Source: Chara braunii (lineage: Eukaryota > Streptophyta > Charophyceae > Charales > Characeae). From it: 39,806 nucleotides of DNA. The notes under the pieces were generated by a model. The model was not told the DNA's origin. It was given only the letters and a program-made list of their open reading frames with translations, and searched no databases. Below are positions 1 through 10,398 of the stretch, one piece after another. The stretch is from positions 1,122,885-1,162,690 of the forward strand of contig BFEA01000187.1 in assembly GCA_003427395.1 (NCBI GenBank). The letters run 5' to 3'. The position numbers and the translations under genes were made by a program. Position 1 is the stretch's first letter, and every line of letters begins with the position of its first letter.

Positions 1-63
1 AAAAAAAAAAAAAAAAAAAAAAAAAAAAACAAACAAACAAACAAACAAACAAACAAACAAACC
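1..63. repeat. poly(A) and (AAAC)n simple repeat
   Basis: The first 29 bases are all A and are followed by a run of AAAC units. It could be the tail of a retroposed element that lies left of the window, but nothing upstream is visible. Confidence 0.9.
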
Positions 64-545
64 TAAAGCAAAACAGGCAAAGTTTAGGAGAGCTGGAAAA
101 AAGAAAAAAAAAGAAAAAAAAAAGGGAAAGCTTGGCGGACTCACCCCCTCAAGACAACAGAGACAGGTAACCCCCTATAGCAGTCAGATAGGAGTGTGGC
201 CGATCCAGTGTGACACTGATTGGCAGCGGCCAGACAGGTTCATTACGAATTTCTGGCCTGAGAAAACAGGAGAAAGTGAAAAAAAATAAAAAAAAGAAAC
301 AGAGACCTGCCACCAGAACTCATAGCAGAGTGCTTCCCAGCCATCAGATCACAAATGATCTAATGGTGGTGGTTGCAACAACAGTGAACAAAGTAACCGC
401 CACATTTTCTGGAATAAACTTCACTTCTGTCAGCACTGATCCTGACACCCTCCACATACTCCGTGATTGAAGGAGGGATCCACCCAATGAGATAATTGCA
501 CAACAGCAAGTAAAATACTGAAAATCTTCTATCCAGTGGGGCTAA

Positions 546-575
546 GGCCAACCCCACCCTCCTTTGGGGTTGGCC
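546..575. repeat. Perfect hairpin, 10-bp stem
   Basis: GGCCAACCCC at 546-555 is exactly complementary to GGGGTTGGCC at 566-575 with a 10-nt pyrimidine-rich loop. No T-tract or gene end is next to it, so a terminator role is not supported. Confidence 0.7.
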
Positions 576-780
576 ACACCCCCAACCGATTGAAAAGATT
601 ATGGCGGGAAGCTTTCTTTGCACGAGCATGCCCACTGTTAAGGAGAGGAGGAGGGGAAAGAAGATCTCCTTACTTTTTCGGGTAATACATGTAAAATACT
701 GACCGTGGGATCACGAGTACTGCACGGCAGGATTTGGGTCACTCAACTGCCCCACAAACTCGTTTCTATCCTATCCCGTT

Positions 781-819
781 GCTAGTGGGACCTCGCCCCT
801 GGAGGGAGATCCCACTAGC
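781..819. repeat. Perfect hairpin with AGTGGGA stem
   Basis: GCTAGTGGGA (781-790) pairs exactly with TCCCACTAGC (810-819). The core AGTGGGA or its complement recurs near 2165, 2600, 2675, 2890 and 3035, which points to a dispersed fold-back repeat family whose ends carry this motif. Confidence 0.65.
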
Positions 820-1072
820 CATGTATATGGATTGGTGTGACGGGTGTGGGACAGGTGGGGACAGGTGGGCGGCAGCGTGAAATTGGGAAAAGAAACTCAA
901 AAAACCATTTCATTGCCAAACACATGAAGAAAAAAGAGCTAAAAAGGAAAAGAAAGTGCTCTTCTCACAGATGGTGTCTGCTCCAGGCGGGGTGTCAGAT
1001 GTCAGGGTATGATTCACTGACCATGAATGTGGCAGTAAAGACGACTGCATGTGAGCGGGCACGCGGAATATA

Positions 1073-1464
1073 GGGCATCGCCACACTACTCCCGACTTGG
1101 CCATTTTCGGGAGTGCAGCATCGCCACACCAGCTCCCGAGTTCAACCTGTCAGATTGAATTCAGGAGAGAGCTGTCAGAATTTGGCTCCCGAGAGCACTC
1201 CCGAACTAATCGCCTGCAAAGCTTTTTTTTCGAGAGACCTCCTTCGCTCCTCCGAGTTTCATCCCAGATTCGGGAGTGGAGCCGGAAGGGACAAACGACT
1301 TCTGCCGGACTGCTTCACGCTGATCGTGTCCACATGCGGCGAATGACATTTTCAGATTTCGAGCGCAACCGGGTCAAGAGTGTAGTGTCCCGAGCGGGTT
1401 TTCACTTCCGGGAGGGGAGCACTCCCAAAAATTTTCCCAAGTCGGGAGTGGTGTGGCGATGCCC
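1073..1464. mobile_element. 392-bp MITE with 28-bp terminal inverted repeats
   Basis: The left end (1073-1100) begins GGGCATCGCCACAC and matches the reverse complement of the right end (1437-1464) at 27 of 28 positions. A 3-bp direct repeat, ATA, flanks it at 1070-1072 and 1465-1467, consistent with a target-site duplication. The interior has no coding capacity but repeats the core CTCCCGA or its complement about ten times, and a partial second copy of the terminal sequence lies at about 1117-1143. A 3-bp duplication and GG-starting ends suggest a PIF/Harbinger-like or CACTA-like non-autonomous element. The superfamily is inference. Confidence 0.8.
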
Positions 1465-2323
1465 ATATTCATTGAAAATAGTCTGAGGCTTCCGTGAAAT
1501 GGGCTGGAGTGCACACTGCTCTGTAGTTCTGACAAAAATTCTCTTTGGCAAGGAAAACAAGAGTAGCTTTTTTTTTTTTTTTTCCATACACGTCACTCCA
1601 TCTATTGGTGGGGAGCTGCACCTGCTGGAAACCGGGTCCCATTTGCACAATGAGTCCTGAAACGAGAAAGAGAACATTGTTTTTGTGGAGGATGGATCTG
1701 AACCTCTTCACCTCAACAGTGGTGCCAGATATATCTCTTTTTCCTAGCTCAGACAAAAAAATACCATTCCTGTAGCAAAAAAAAAGAAAAAAGAAAAAAA
1801 AAAGAAAAAAAAATACCATCCCTCCTCCATACGCCATCTGCTGTAGGCGAGGGAATCGAACCCTCCCAAACACCTCCCAGACCACAATCAATTTCCAGCC
1901 ATGAAGCCCTTCGTCTTTGCCTTTAGTGTGAATGAAACTTGCCTGATTTCATGAACCGAAAAAAATGGTCTTGATTTCACGCACGTTCGGGACCGCCACA
2001 GGACCCCCACAACAAAAACAAAAGAAAAACCTACCAATTGGAAAGCGAAAAAAAAAAGTCCCTTTCCCGCTCTTAATTCACAAAAAAACAGGCTACCAAT
2101 GATTTGCTGCCAAATCCACCATGCCTCACAGTCACACACCTTATACACTGATCCACATACATCCGTAGTGGGATCTCCCTCCTGGTTTCCCACTTTCCAC
2201 ACTCAAGGCTGTTTTGTCAATTATGTGGTGGCCATGGTGGTCCCCACATCAGCAATTCAGGAGACACGTGACCAAGCAGGAACCTTCTGCGGCAGTTTAC
2301 AAACAGAAATCCTCTTTTCAAAG

Positions 2324-2387
<64 letters not shown>
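2324..2387. repeat. (TAA)n microsatellite
   Basis: About 21 units of ATA/TAA without interruption. The long poly-Ile, poly-Tyr and poly-Leu frames over it are artefacts of the repeat. Confidence 0.95.
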
Positions 2388-2394
<7 letters not shown>

Positions 2395-2441
2395 TAAATT
2401 TCCAACATCTATTACACAAAAAAAAAAAAAACTGTTCCCCG

Positions 2442-2482
<41 letters not shown>
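2442..2482. repeat. poly(A) tract
   Basis: An uninterrupted A run of about 41 bases, with a shorter A run at 2418-2431. It may mark the 3' end of a retroposed sequence on the plus strand. Confidence 0.9.
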
Positions 2483-2483
<1 letters not shown>

Positions 2484-2594
2484 ACTGTTCCAGCCAGAGC
2501 AGACTTCCTCTTCCAGGGTGGGCCGGTGATGCCCACCTCACTAGGGGGCCGCAGTAACATTTACCAAGTGATGCCGGGCCCGTTTCCCGGGACT

Positions 2595-2681
2595 AGGTCC
2601 CACTTGCACGAATTAAGAGATATTGACCGTCGATAGCGAAGATCAACGGCCGAAATCTCCTAATCCGCGCAAGTGGGACCT
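2595..2681. repeat. 87-bp near-perfect fold-back element
   Basis: The first 41 bases (starting AGGTCCCACTTGC) match the reverse complement of the last 41 at about 33 positions, including the outer 13 without a mismatch. Most mismatches are A/G or C/T pairs, as expected if a once-perfect palindrome decayed by transitions. No protein is encoded. The ends carry the same GTCCCACT core as the hairpin at 781-819. Confidence 0.75.
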
Positions 2682-3089
2682 TGCCCCCAGCTTGTACAAT
2701 AAAGTTTGTTTCTTCCGAAAAAAAATGGAAGGGAAAAAAAGAAAAAAGAAAAAAAAGACAGAATGGACAGAGAGAAGACAAAAAGCCTATGGGCAGTGTA
2801 ATAGTGTACTCTTTTTTATTATCACTTTCTATTTTTTGAAGCACAATTTTCATTCATGGAAAGAAATCGAAGTACATAAGGGGCCAGGTCCCACTAGCAA
2901 GGAGGATTGGATTGAACACCCGAATCTGGACGTATTTCTAGTGAGGGGCCGAAAATCGGGATTGAACTGCTTTTCTGCGTGGTTGCATAAAACACATCCA
3001 CATGCAGGAGCTTAATCCAACCCTTGCTTGGTAGTGGGACTTTGCCAAAGGAGCATTCTGCACCAGACTTGCCGTAGTGGGTGCATTGA

Positions 3090-3201
3090 GGGCCTAGTTG
3101 CACCACTGGCCACTCTGGCAAGGTTTTGAATGCATCTGGACAACCATGATGTTAAGATGCATTCAAAATGTTGGCAGATGGAGAGTGGTGCAACAAGGCC
3201 C
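3090..3201. repeat. 112-bp fold-back element
   Basis: The left arm starting GGGCCTAGTTGCACCACT matches the reverse complement of the right arm, starting GGGCCTTGTTGCACCACT, over about 48 bases with a few mismatches and small gaps, around a centre near 3145. Both arms contain GAATGCATC. It is non-coding. Confidence 0.7.
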
Positions 3202-3338
3202 TGATTCTGCAGTTTTTGATTTGGTAAGAAGTGGCCCCAAACCTGACAGCTATCCTCCCACCACCCAAGAAATAGTTGACCCTCCCACCTGCCAGTCTGG
3301 CACCCATCAGTTGGGAGGGTAGCCAACATGAACACTAG

Positions 3339-3442
3339 GGACAGGTGTCATGGTGTTCAGCCACATTGCAGCCACCATAGCCACCAATTTGAATTTGACA
3401 GCCTGCATTGGACCTCCAGGAATCTGGATGTGACACCTGTCC
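3339..3442. repeat. Inverted repeat with 12-bp arms
   Basis: GGACAGGTGTCA at 3339-3350 is exactly complementary to TGACACCTGTCC at 3431-3442. It is a third fold-back structure within 850 bases. No target duplication was identified. Confidence 0.6.
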
Positions 3443-3465
3443 ACTGTGCCTGGACTACCGGGTCG

Positions 3466-3467
<2 letters not shown>

Positions 3468-3529
<62 letters not shown>

Positions 3530-3530
3530 N

Positions 3531-3617
<87 letters not shown>
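3468..3617. repeat. (GA)n microsatellite with one N
   Basis: About 75 GA units with a single undetermined base at 3530. Its true length is probably uncertain in the assembly. The Arg-Glu and Ser-Leu repeat frames over it are not genes. Confidence 0.97.
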
Positions 3618-3620
<3 letters not shown>

Positions 3621-3752
3621 CGGAATGGCACGCATCCTGCACCTGTGGGTGGGAACGGGTCAGCTAGGAAGATCAGATTGTACTGATGTTATTTTTCCTA
3701 GTTTCTATTTTTGTGTTTTTTCTTTCTCAGATATTGAACTGCTGCCACCAAG

Positions 3753-3929
3753 TGGCCTAGCTCAGTTGGTACACTCCTGAACTGTTAAAATACAGACCTG
3801 AGTTTGAGCTCTGCTGGAAACAGCTGAGTAAAATACTACAATTCTGAATTACCTATCAATGATCAGATCTCAAGGCCATCACAATCTCCTCTCCTCTCCT
3901 TCCCCCCCCTCCTTTTTTTTTTTTTTTTC
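3753..3929 (+). mobile_element. tRNA-derived SINE-like element
   Basis: The head resembles a tRNA gene: an A-box match TAGCTCAGTTGG at 3758-3769, a middle part similar to a tRNA anticodon arm (CTGAACTGTTAAAATACAG), and a degenerate B box (GAGTTTGAGCTCTG) near 3800-3813. An unrelated body of about 80 bases follows, ending in a pyrimidine-rich and poly(T) tail (3893-3929). The B box is too degenerate for a working tRNA. A SINE is the simplest reading; target duplications were not found. Confidence 0.45.
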
Positions 3930-4529
3930 ATTTTAAAAAGTCCATGGTGTTGTAGAGGCCAGTCACTGTGTACACAGTGATCACCTGGAGCAGTAGGCCG
4001 TGGGTGTCCTGGAATATGAGACCACCTCCCATCCCATAGTCACGTCAATACTCCTAGCGCACCCCCTATCCCACTATCCTACCTCAGTGTGACCAGCACT
4101 CAGGACCATTACCCTACCAATGGGCAGGTAACTTGGACCGAACAGCAGTGATAGGCACCAGGGCTGATAGGTTGCCCAGCCCTGGTGGAAGCGGAATCGG
4201 ACGAGCCTTGTCGAATGGGAACTTCGGACGCCAGGCCCAGACAATCTACTACAGGCCCCAAGAGACTCTGGGCCCTAGGTATCAGACAGGGTAGCACCCA
4301 TTGAAGCAGTCTTACCGTCCTTCCCCTAGCTTACCCGAGGCCAGGCGGAACTCGGACTGGCCTGAGCGACTTATACCCCTACCCTTACTCCAGGGTCTAA
4401 GCCTTATATAAAGCCACTAGACAGTTCTACCCGAATATCAGTAGGAACTCCGGTGGCCCATACCTGTCCCTACCGCAGATACTAGACCCCACCCAGTGAC
4501 TAGACCCACCCAGTCTGATAGTTGTGTAG
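3930..4529. other. Non-coding, no gene seen
   Basis: It contains an 18-bp perfect palindrome (TCACTGTGTACACAGTGA, 3963-3980) and a TATATAAAG box-like string near 4405 within moderately GC-rich sequence that could be part of an old LTR. No coding frame is convincing. Confidence 0.5.
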
Positions 4530-4730
4530 TTCGCAATCTATGTGTATACCCAAAGGCTGTGTATACTCCGTGTATCTATGTATGAAGATGTACAGACAGC
4601 ACTATGTGTGGAAACTTGTGTATGTAGCCCATAGGCCATGTATAATTCGCAAGCTATGTATATGCCCGAAGGCTGTGTGTGCTCTGTGAATCAATGTATC
4701 GAGATGTATAGGCAGCATCATGTGTGTATA
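4530..4730. repeat. Two-copy tandem repeat, period 116 bp
   Basis: A segment starting TTCGCAATCTATGTGTATA at 4530 is repeated from 4646 as TTCGCAAGCTATGTATATG. The two follow each other with the same order of short blocks (GGCTGTGT, GAGATGTA or AAGATGTA, CAGCA, ATGTGTG) over about 80 bases, with roughly a fifth of positions different. Confidence 0.6.
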
Positions 4731-4777
4731 TCGAAGAGAGAACGGGGTAAGCTGGACAAGGACCCCCCCAAGATCCG

Positions 4778-4850
4778 AGCCAAGCTCGAACCCGTGACCT
4801 TGAAACATGTAATCGTATGACTCTACCATGTGAATGGGTAGTGGAAATGG
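4778..4850 (-). repeat. tRNA-like sequence (SINE head or tRNA relic)
   Basis: On the minus strand the order is ATGGTAGAG (D-arm-like), then an anticodon-arm-like part, then GGTCACGGGTTCGAGCTTGG, a strong B-box and T-arm match at about 4780-4798. The acceptor stem does not close well, so a functional tRNA is unlikely. Confidence 0.4.
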
Positions 4851-7811
4851 CACGAACCTGTGATATGCCAGACTGGGGAGATCAACAGAACACCCAAGAC
4901 CAACACCCCCAAGCAACCCGTGTGAAACCCAGAACCAACATACAACACCATGATGAACAACCCTTGGGTGGTGCGCAGGCAGTGTCTGTAATAGTACCAT
5001 GCGTCGACCTAAGGGAGTGTGTCCAGCCGTGCTGTGACGCCCAACCTCACGCCGAGCGCGACTTCCTGATCGGAGTAGGATGTGGGCCTGGAAGTGCGAA
5101 AAGGGGTGTGCCAAGGATTTTTGGGAAAGTGGGGGTGGAGTCCCAGGTCAGAACTGAGATCTCCTGTGGCAGAGTTTTTCGGGGGCACGAGTGCAATTTG
5201 GTTGAGAGGACGGACCGCTTCCGGTCATAAGGCAGATGGCATGCGTGGATCATTCAAGGTCGTCCGAACCGTCTGTTTTGATAGCGGCGGTTCGACGAAA
5301 GGTCCATCCGGGGTGGGTGTGATTCTGATGAGTCAGGCCGTCGGATGTCGCCACGTGTCGTCGGTCGTCGCACGTTCGGGTTAGGCCCTCGGGGTGCCGG
5401 GGCTCTCTGGTTGCCGCGTCGCCGGCAATTTCCGCAGGGTGTGCGGGGCCAGTATGGGGCTATGGCGTTCCACGGGACGACCGTGAGTTGATGATACGGG
5501 AAAGAAGATGGAAGGGAGGGAAGTTAGTGGAGATAACGACAAACCCGGGGGAAATAAAGTAGTGCGTGTGATCAGAAGTGGGGAAATCAGGGCACCGTGG
5601 ATCGCTGGTTGTGGCACAGTGGAACTCCCTAGGACACAATCGATTCTCGGTTAAGCAGGGGAACCTCTGTCGGAGGCACTCTTCTATCCAAGGGGTGAAG
5701 TATTCCGGGTCCCATGACAAATCTGAGTCCCCGGAGCGTGTCATTTTGTCATCGTGGACCCGCAAAATTCCTAAGTGCGTGTTTACCCGTGCTTATCCTA
5801 ATATTCGAACTATTGCGAATTATCGTGGGTGAGTACGAGTAGGCTGCGTGATTCGGATCGCGTTTACATGTGTCACTCGGGGTGATCGCACCGCTGCATG
5901 CAAAATGGCCACTGATCACATCCAGTCATTCAATATTCCTGCAGTCGTTAGTTATTTCATGTCTGGGTGGTTGCAAATTGACGCGCGGGAACACGTACAG
6001 GTTGCGCGAGTCACATCGCGTCTGTGCGCATTTCCGCGCGGCATTCGCCGATGTCTGGGTCGACCACTACCCAGCTATCCAATCATCTAATCACCCCGTA
6101 ATCCCATGCGCCATCATTACGCAATCATCCCTGAATACGCAGGGTGCTGCTACGCATTCGCAGCAACAACAGTAGATCAAAAAGACAACAACAGTAGTGA
6201 GGAGTGCGCAAACCTTCCTCTTATGCTCATGAGGGTATCAAAAACGACAAGCAAAGGCAAAGATCAGACATAAGGAAAAGCACACAAACATAACATCCAT
6301 TCATCCGTTCATTCAGTACAACACACAATATCCAAGATTGAAATCACAAAAGCAAGTGTGGGCTGAAACCAAGTCAAAATTCCAAAATAAACAAAAGAGA
6401 ACAGGCGAATCGCCCTGAACCGAGATCAAAATTTATATACAAAGGTGAGGAGGGAGAAAAGACAAAGAAAACTGCAAATCCACGTCCATCAACCTCAGCT
6501 CCCTCTTCCTCTCTTTCTCTCTCCGATGTAGACAGTCCATCGTCACGCACTAACCCACGAAGTCGTCACCCCGCTTAGTCCTCCCGCACCCGTCAGGTTC
6601 GCCCTCGCGCACAGTCCGTCGTGGCCCGCGCCAACCCCGCGCGTTCGGCACCAGCTCGTCGGGTCGCCCAACTCCCACTTCACTCACCTCTTACTTCGCT
6701 CGTGAGCCGACCCTTACTGATCGCGCTACCCTGAGCTTCCATTAGCTGGTTAAGAGAGCTATCTAATTGCGCAGCCGGAATTTATAGCATGTATGCATGC
6801 GCGAAGAACACGGAATTGCAAGGACTTAGGAAGGAGATCAGAGAAGGGATCGCCTACGTTCTGCATAGCCAGACCGCGGCGTGGGGGACCTTGCCTCTCT
6901 CCACGCACCGATCCGATCATGCAGTCCGCAGGCTGGTTAGACACAGGAAGAAGAAGCGAAGGTGGGAAAAACGAGGCACAAGAGGAAAGGTACAGTTACA
7001 ATGGCGCCCGCCCAAAATTACAGTTACACGCACGATTAAGGGCGCCGACTAATCAGAGTTCCGTTGCAGCCGCACAAAGAAGCACGTAAACCAAAACGCA
7101 TTGCGCGGCAAAAGGAAATCCTCATTGCAACATTCCTAAATTCCTATCTAATGCAGAAAAGCAAAAAGCACAAATTTCGAAAAGAAAGGCCGAAATTCCG
7201 AGAGTCGTTGGGGCTCGACAAGATTTGAACGAGAATGCAAAAAAAAATTTAAAAAAGAACGAGGCAAAAATTCCCGCGCGATCTCCGCGCCTAAAATCGG
7301 ACAGCAAAAACGAAAAGGAATGTCGTCGACCATATTTGCGCGCTCTTGACGGCGCAAAACCCATCAATCATCCCCGGGACTTGCCCGACCCTGAACCAGC
7401 CATCCGAAAGGAACCGACACAAAAAGAGGAAGAAGCGAGGACACCGATGCAATTTTCCATCCACCCCAGTCTCTCGTAATTGGCCCATCCTTCCCAGCTT
7501 AGGACCCCTCGTCGCTTCCGCGCAGAAAATCACGTGGTGAGGAAATCGGTCCGTCACATATGTGACGCCCAGGGGGTTCCAATCTTAAGCAAGCTCCTGC
7601 TTGCTTGAATCTTGACACGTGTCGATCTCTCTATTTGACCGACATGTGGAGCCGTATACGTTGCCACTTACTGTGTAAAGGAGTGTGGAAGTCATCCAAC
7701 GTGGCATGCAAGCTCTATCCTACAATTTCCTCAGGAGGGCTCTCGTCAATCCAAGGAGGGGATCATTCGCACCATCGCCGTGGCACGCTCCAATCAACCG
7801 ATCGCCGATCA
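4851..7811. other. Long non-coding region, possibly decayed LTR material
   Basis: No gene with a recognisable domain is seen in nearly 3 kb; the short open frames have no family features. TGTGACGCCCA occurs at 5033-5043 and again at 7561-7571, each followed by unrelated sequence. Since LTRs start with TG, these may be ends of related LTRs. The second lies in a perfect palindrome, GTCACATATGTGAC (7552-7565). A pyrimidine-rich tract lies at about 6498-6524. Confidence 0.5.
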
Positions 7812-8441
7812 TCAGTGTCCACTGGGGAGAGGAAACGGAAGTCGGTACATGGGGGCATGGTGAGGAGGAGGGTTGAGGGGAAGTGGGGGTAAGAATCGTT
7901 CCACCTCGGCTACTGTTTCCGGGAGCTCCTGGTAACGGACGATCCTATGGAAGCGGGGGAAGCGATTACCAGTATGGGGGAGGGAGGCGAGATAGTCGGG
8001 ATATAGGGTGGTAAAGGTGCGTAAGAGTGCCGCGCGAAAATGATCGTGGTTTTCGCACGCGAGGATAGTTCCCGTAATCATGCAAAAAACCTTGATCATA
8101 TTGTTGCCTCGCCATGCGGCACTGAAGAGAAGGGTGTGGAGGTAAAAATAGGGGAGGGCGCACCGGGTTGAGGGATGGGGTTTGACGATAACGACGAGAC
8201 GGGTGGCGTAGAAGAATCGGAAGGTGTCCATGGGGAAGGGGTTGCGGGGGAAGGTGACAAGGGTGGTGATTTGTCGGAGGGTGAGATGGTCAAGGGGCCG
8301 GCGGGATAATGACCGGGGACGAAGCCTGATGCCCCGCATCGGTACGGGCTCGAATTGATGGATGGTCGGAGGTGGAGGGGGATCGGCTTCGTCGCCACCT
8401 TGCCGGTGTGCTCGAAGTCTCGGCCTGTTCTCCATCTTCAA
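7812..8441 (-). CDS. Charophyte repeat-family hypothetical protein
   Basis: An open frame of 209 codons. The first 45 or so residues are out-of-frame read-through of the acidic gene upstream. The part from about residue 60 looks like real protein, with mixed hydrophobic composition and segments such as FPMDTFRFFYATRLVV, AAWRGNNMIKVF and GNRFPRFHRIVRYQEL, ending in a Pro-rich tail. I recall similar segments in multi-copy Chara hypothetical proteins but cannot confirm this without a search. The function is unknown. It follows the acidic gene in the same direction with about 150 bases of overlap in another frame, so a frameshift between two parts of one gene is also possible. Confidence 0.5.
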   Translation of the reverse strand: MKMENRPRLRAHRQGGDEADPPPPPTIHQFEPVPMRGIRLRPRSLSRRPLDHLTLRQITTLVTFPRNPFPMDTFRFFYATRLVVIVKPHPSTRCALPYFYLHTLLFSAAWRGNNMIKVFCMITGTILACENHDHFRAALLRTFTTLYPDYLASLPHTGNRFPRFHRIVRYQELPETVAEVERFLPPLPLNPPPHHAPMYRLPFPLPSGH

Positions 8442-9990
8442 GCTTGGGCGGCTCTGGATCGCGGGGCGGATCGTCGGTGATTGGCAGATTTGTCGTGCTA
8501 GCGAACTCTAGTTGTCGTTTCCCGGCCACGATTTCGTCTCTTTTGCGTGCCGCTTCGGGGTCTTTCGCCTGCTCCGCTTCTGTTTGTTCGAGATCTTCCG
8601 CCAAGATCTCCCACTCCGACTCCTTCAGTTCCAACTCGTCCTCCTCCTCCTCTTCCTCTTCACTCTGCTCTCCCTCGTTGTGCTCACTATAACTACCTTC
8701 CTCCGGGGTTTCTTCCTCCTCGTCCTCGTAGGCGGCTTCTTCTTCTTCTTCTTCAGCGCTCTCTTCTTCGATCTCTATCTCTTCGTCGTCAGAGGCCGCT
8801 CGATTATGGAAAAAGGCGAGATCGATGATCTCGCACGGGTTCATATAATCTTGCTGCGATGGCGGGTTGCGACCTCTTCTCGGCTCTTCCAGGCACGCCG
8901 ACCACTGAAGATACGACATTAGAGTCCGTGGGAGGACGTGCGGAACCGGGCTGTCGTCGCTTTGCGAGACGATCTCGAGTGGGAGATCGTCTGATAGCTG
9001 CGCAAGGGGGGACCGTCAGCTCCAGAATGATCGGCTGGTGATGACTGGGGCGCACCGATCTGAACAGGAATCCGAGAAGATCGCCTTCTACGTCCGTCCT
9101 CCAGGTTTGAACGATCATCAACTCCAAGTACTCAAACCATTCGCGGTGTTCCTCGTCCCTTGTCCATGTGATTCGTACTCCGACCAGGCACACCGAAAGA
9201 TCGACGAAGTGCTCACTCCACAGCCGCCACTGCCTTGGATCCAGAAGGGGGACAGCGAGTGGTTCAAAACAGAAGGAGAAGCAAGGATGGACTCCGGACT
9301 GCCAGAAGGTGGGGAAGAGGGATGGGAGAGCGAAGGTTGAAAGTCGAGAACGGTTCATTGAGGACGAGGGAAGGGGATGAGTTCGGGAAGCACCACCGCT
9401 GGCTCGTGCTGCACCCCGCGAATTCCACCAAGTTCGATGTCGTCCGTGGGGAAACGATTATCCCCGTGGCGCGTAAGACAGCGGTTCCACTCCGTCGCCA
9501 GTTGTTGCGCCCACTCCCTTAATGATGTCCGGATGGGCGTATGTCGTAGCGCACTGACCGTACTGATATCGCCGCTGAAGCCGACGACGGTGGACACGTG
9601 GCTAATCCCCGGAGTTGACCGCCGATGGACGGCCACTGCTTCTGCTAACACGACTGCCTAAGGACTGCCCGCGAATCGGAATTCGGTCGCTGCGTACACT
9701 CACGAAGTGCAGAAGAACTGCGCCAGTCGTAGAAGATCCTGATTGAACCGTGGATGACGAACCTGCCGAATCGCTGAGATGTAATCTCGTGGCATTAAGA
9801 GATGGTCGCCGAGGGCCCGCTCCGTGAGAAAGTTCATGGCAATGGTGGCGGGGACGGAGTATGGGATAAGGCGAGAGATGTGGGGGAAGAAGATGGCGAT
9901 AGAGAGTCGTCGTCTTCTTCCGAAGAAAAAGACGGCGCAGGAGATGGGGAAGAAGGGAGGTGACGTAGGTAAGACACGTGGCGAACGATC
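8290..9990 (-). pseudogene. Glu/Asp-rich charophyte repeat-family gene, frameshifted
   Basis: Three adjoining minus-strand frames read as one broken gene. About 9990-9356 contains LIPYSVPATIAMNFLTERAL and LREWAQQLATEWNRC, with a TGA and a TAG inside (about 9711 and 9673). About 9358-8925 contains LWSEHFVDLSVCLVGVRI and WFEYLELMIVQTWRTDVEG. 8919-8290 has SQQDYMNPCEIIDLAFFH, then a run of about 60 residues that is mostly Glu/Asp, then DPEAARKRDEI, and ends in a Ser/Arg/Pro tail. The frame changes at about 9356 and 8920. The acidic part is coded by a long TCC/TCT tract on the plus strand. The function is unknown. It sits downstream of a Ty3/Gypsy pol in the same orientation, so it may be cargo of a mobile element. 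Confidence 0.6.
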
Positions 9991-10398
9991 GAGCGCGCCG
10001 ATCAGCTTCCCGAAACCTCCGGCACGAGGCGCACGGTGTTCACTCCGTTTGGTCCAAGCTCTTGGAATCGCTAGAAGAATCGTGGCGCTATCTTACCCTG
10101 GAGAGCACATTTCCTTACCTGCACCAAATCCCCTAATTTGTACTAGGGCCGAGGACCCTCGTTTCCGTTTCGGGCCTCGTAACTACGGACCTGTCGGCCG
10201 AGGGCCAACACGGTCATTTTCTGCGCTTTCGGGCTAACCGGGGCAGGGACCTCTCCATCAGTTCCAGGTGTCGCTTGGCCTTGTCTCGAACTGTGGCCCT
10301 TGTGGGCCGTCGGTTCAACGAAGATTCGTCCGGGAGTCTCGGTATTGAAACACAAGCCACGCTATTGGTCCTTAGATTCGGGCCGCTAAGATGGACCG
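9991..10398. other. Junction region without a gene
   Basis: GC-rich sequence between the acidic gene and the broken end of the integrase. The 12-mer GACCGCTAAGAT occurs at both edges of the integrase break (about 10393 and 10427), a short direct repeat that could have mediated a deletion here. No LTR end or polypurine tract was recognised. Confidence 0.5.

Larger units (their letters stand above)
64..1072. other. Non-coding stretch, no gene seen
   Basis: Only short unconvincing frames occur, none with a recognisable domain. The stretch is A-rich at its left end and contains two perfect hairpins (listed separately). The string agtaaaatact occurs near 507 and again near 3830 inside a SINE-like unit, so a degraded SINE may lie here. 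Confidence 0.6.
1465..2594. other. Non-coding, simple-sequence-rich stretch
   Basis: No gene is supported. There are T-runs (1568-1583), A/G runs (1778-1812), and two microsatellites listed separately. On the minus strand at 1852-1863 there is a good RNA polymerase III B-box match (GGGTTCGATTCC), as in the T-arm of a tRNA, without a convincing A box, so it may be a tRNA-derived SINE fragment. Confidence 0.55.

Noticed and set aside
2099-2560. 152-codon frame with poly-Ile and poly-Lys
   Set aside because: It is a read-through of (TAA)n and poly(A).
3307-3780. Arg-Glu and Ser-Leu repeat proteins
   Set aside because: They are translations of the (GA)n microsatellite.
3753-3830. Functional tRNA gene
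   Set aside because: The A box is good but the B box is degenerate and the acceptor stem does not close.
5848-6175. Frames of 80 and 101 codons
   Set aside because: They overlap in different frames, have no domain and sit in non-coding repeat-like DNA.
8372-8922. Plus-strand Ser-rich and Leu-rich frames
   Set aside because: They are shadows of the minus-strand Glu/Asp-rich gene.
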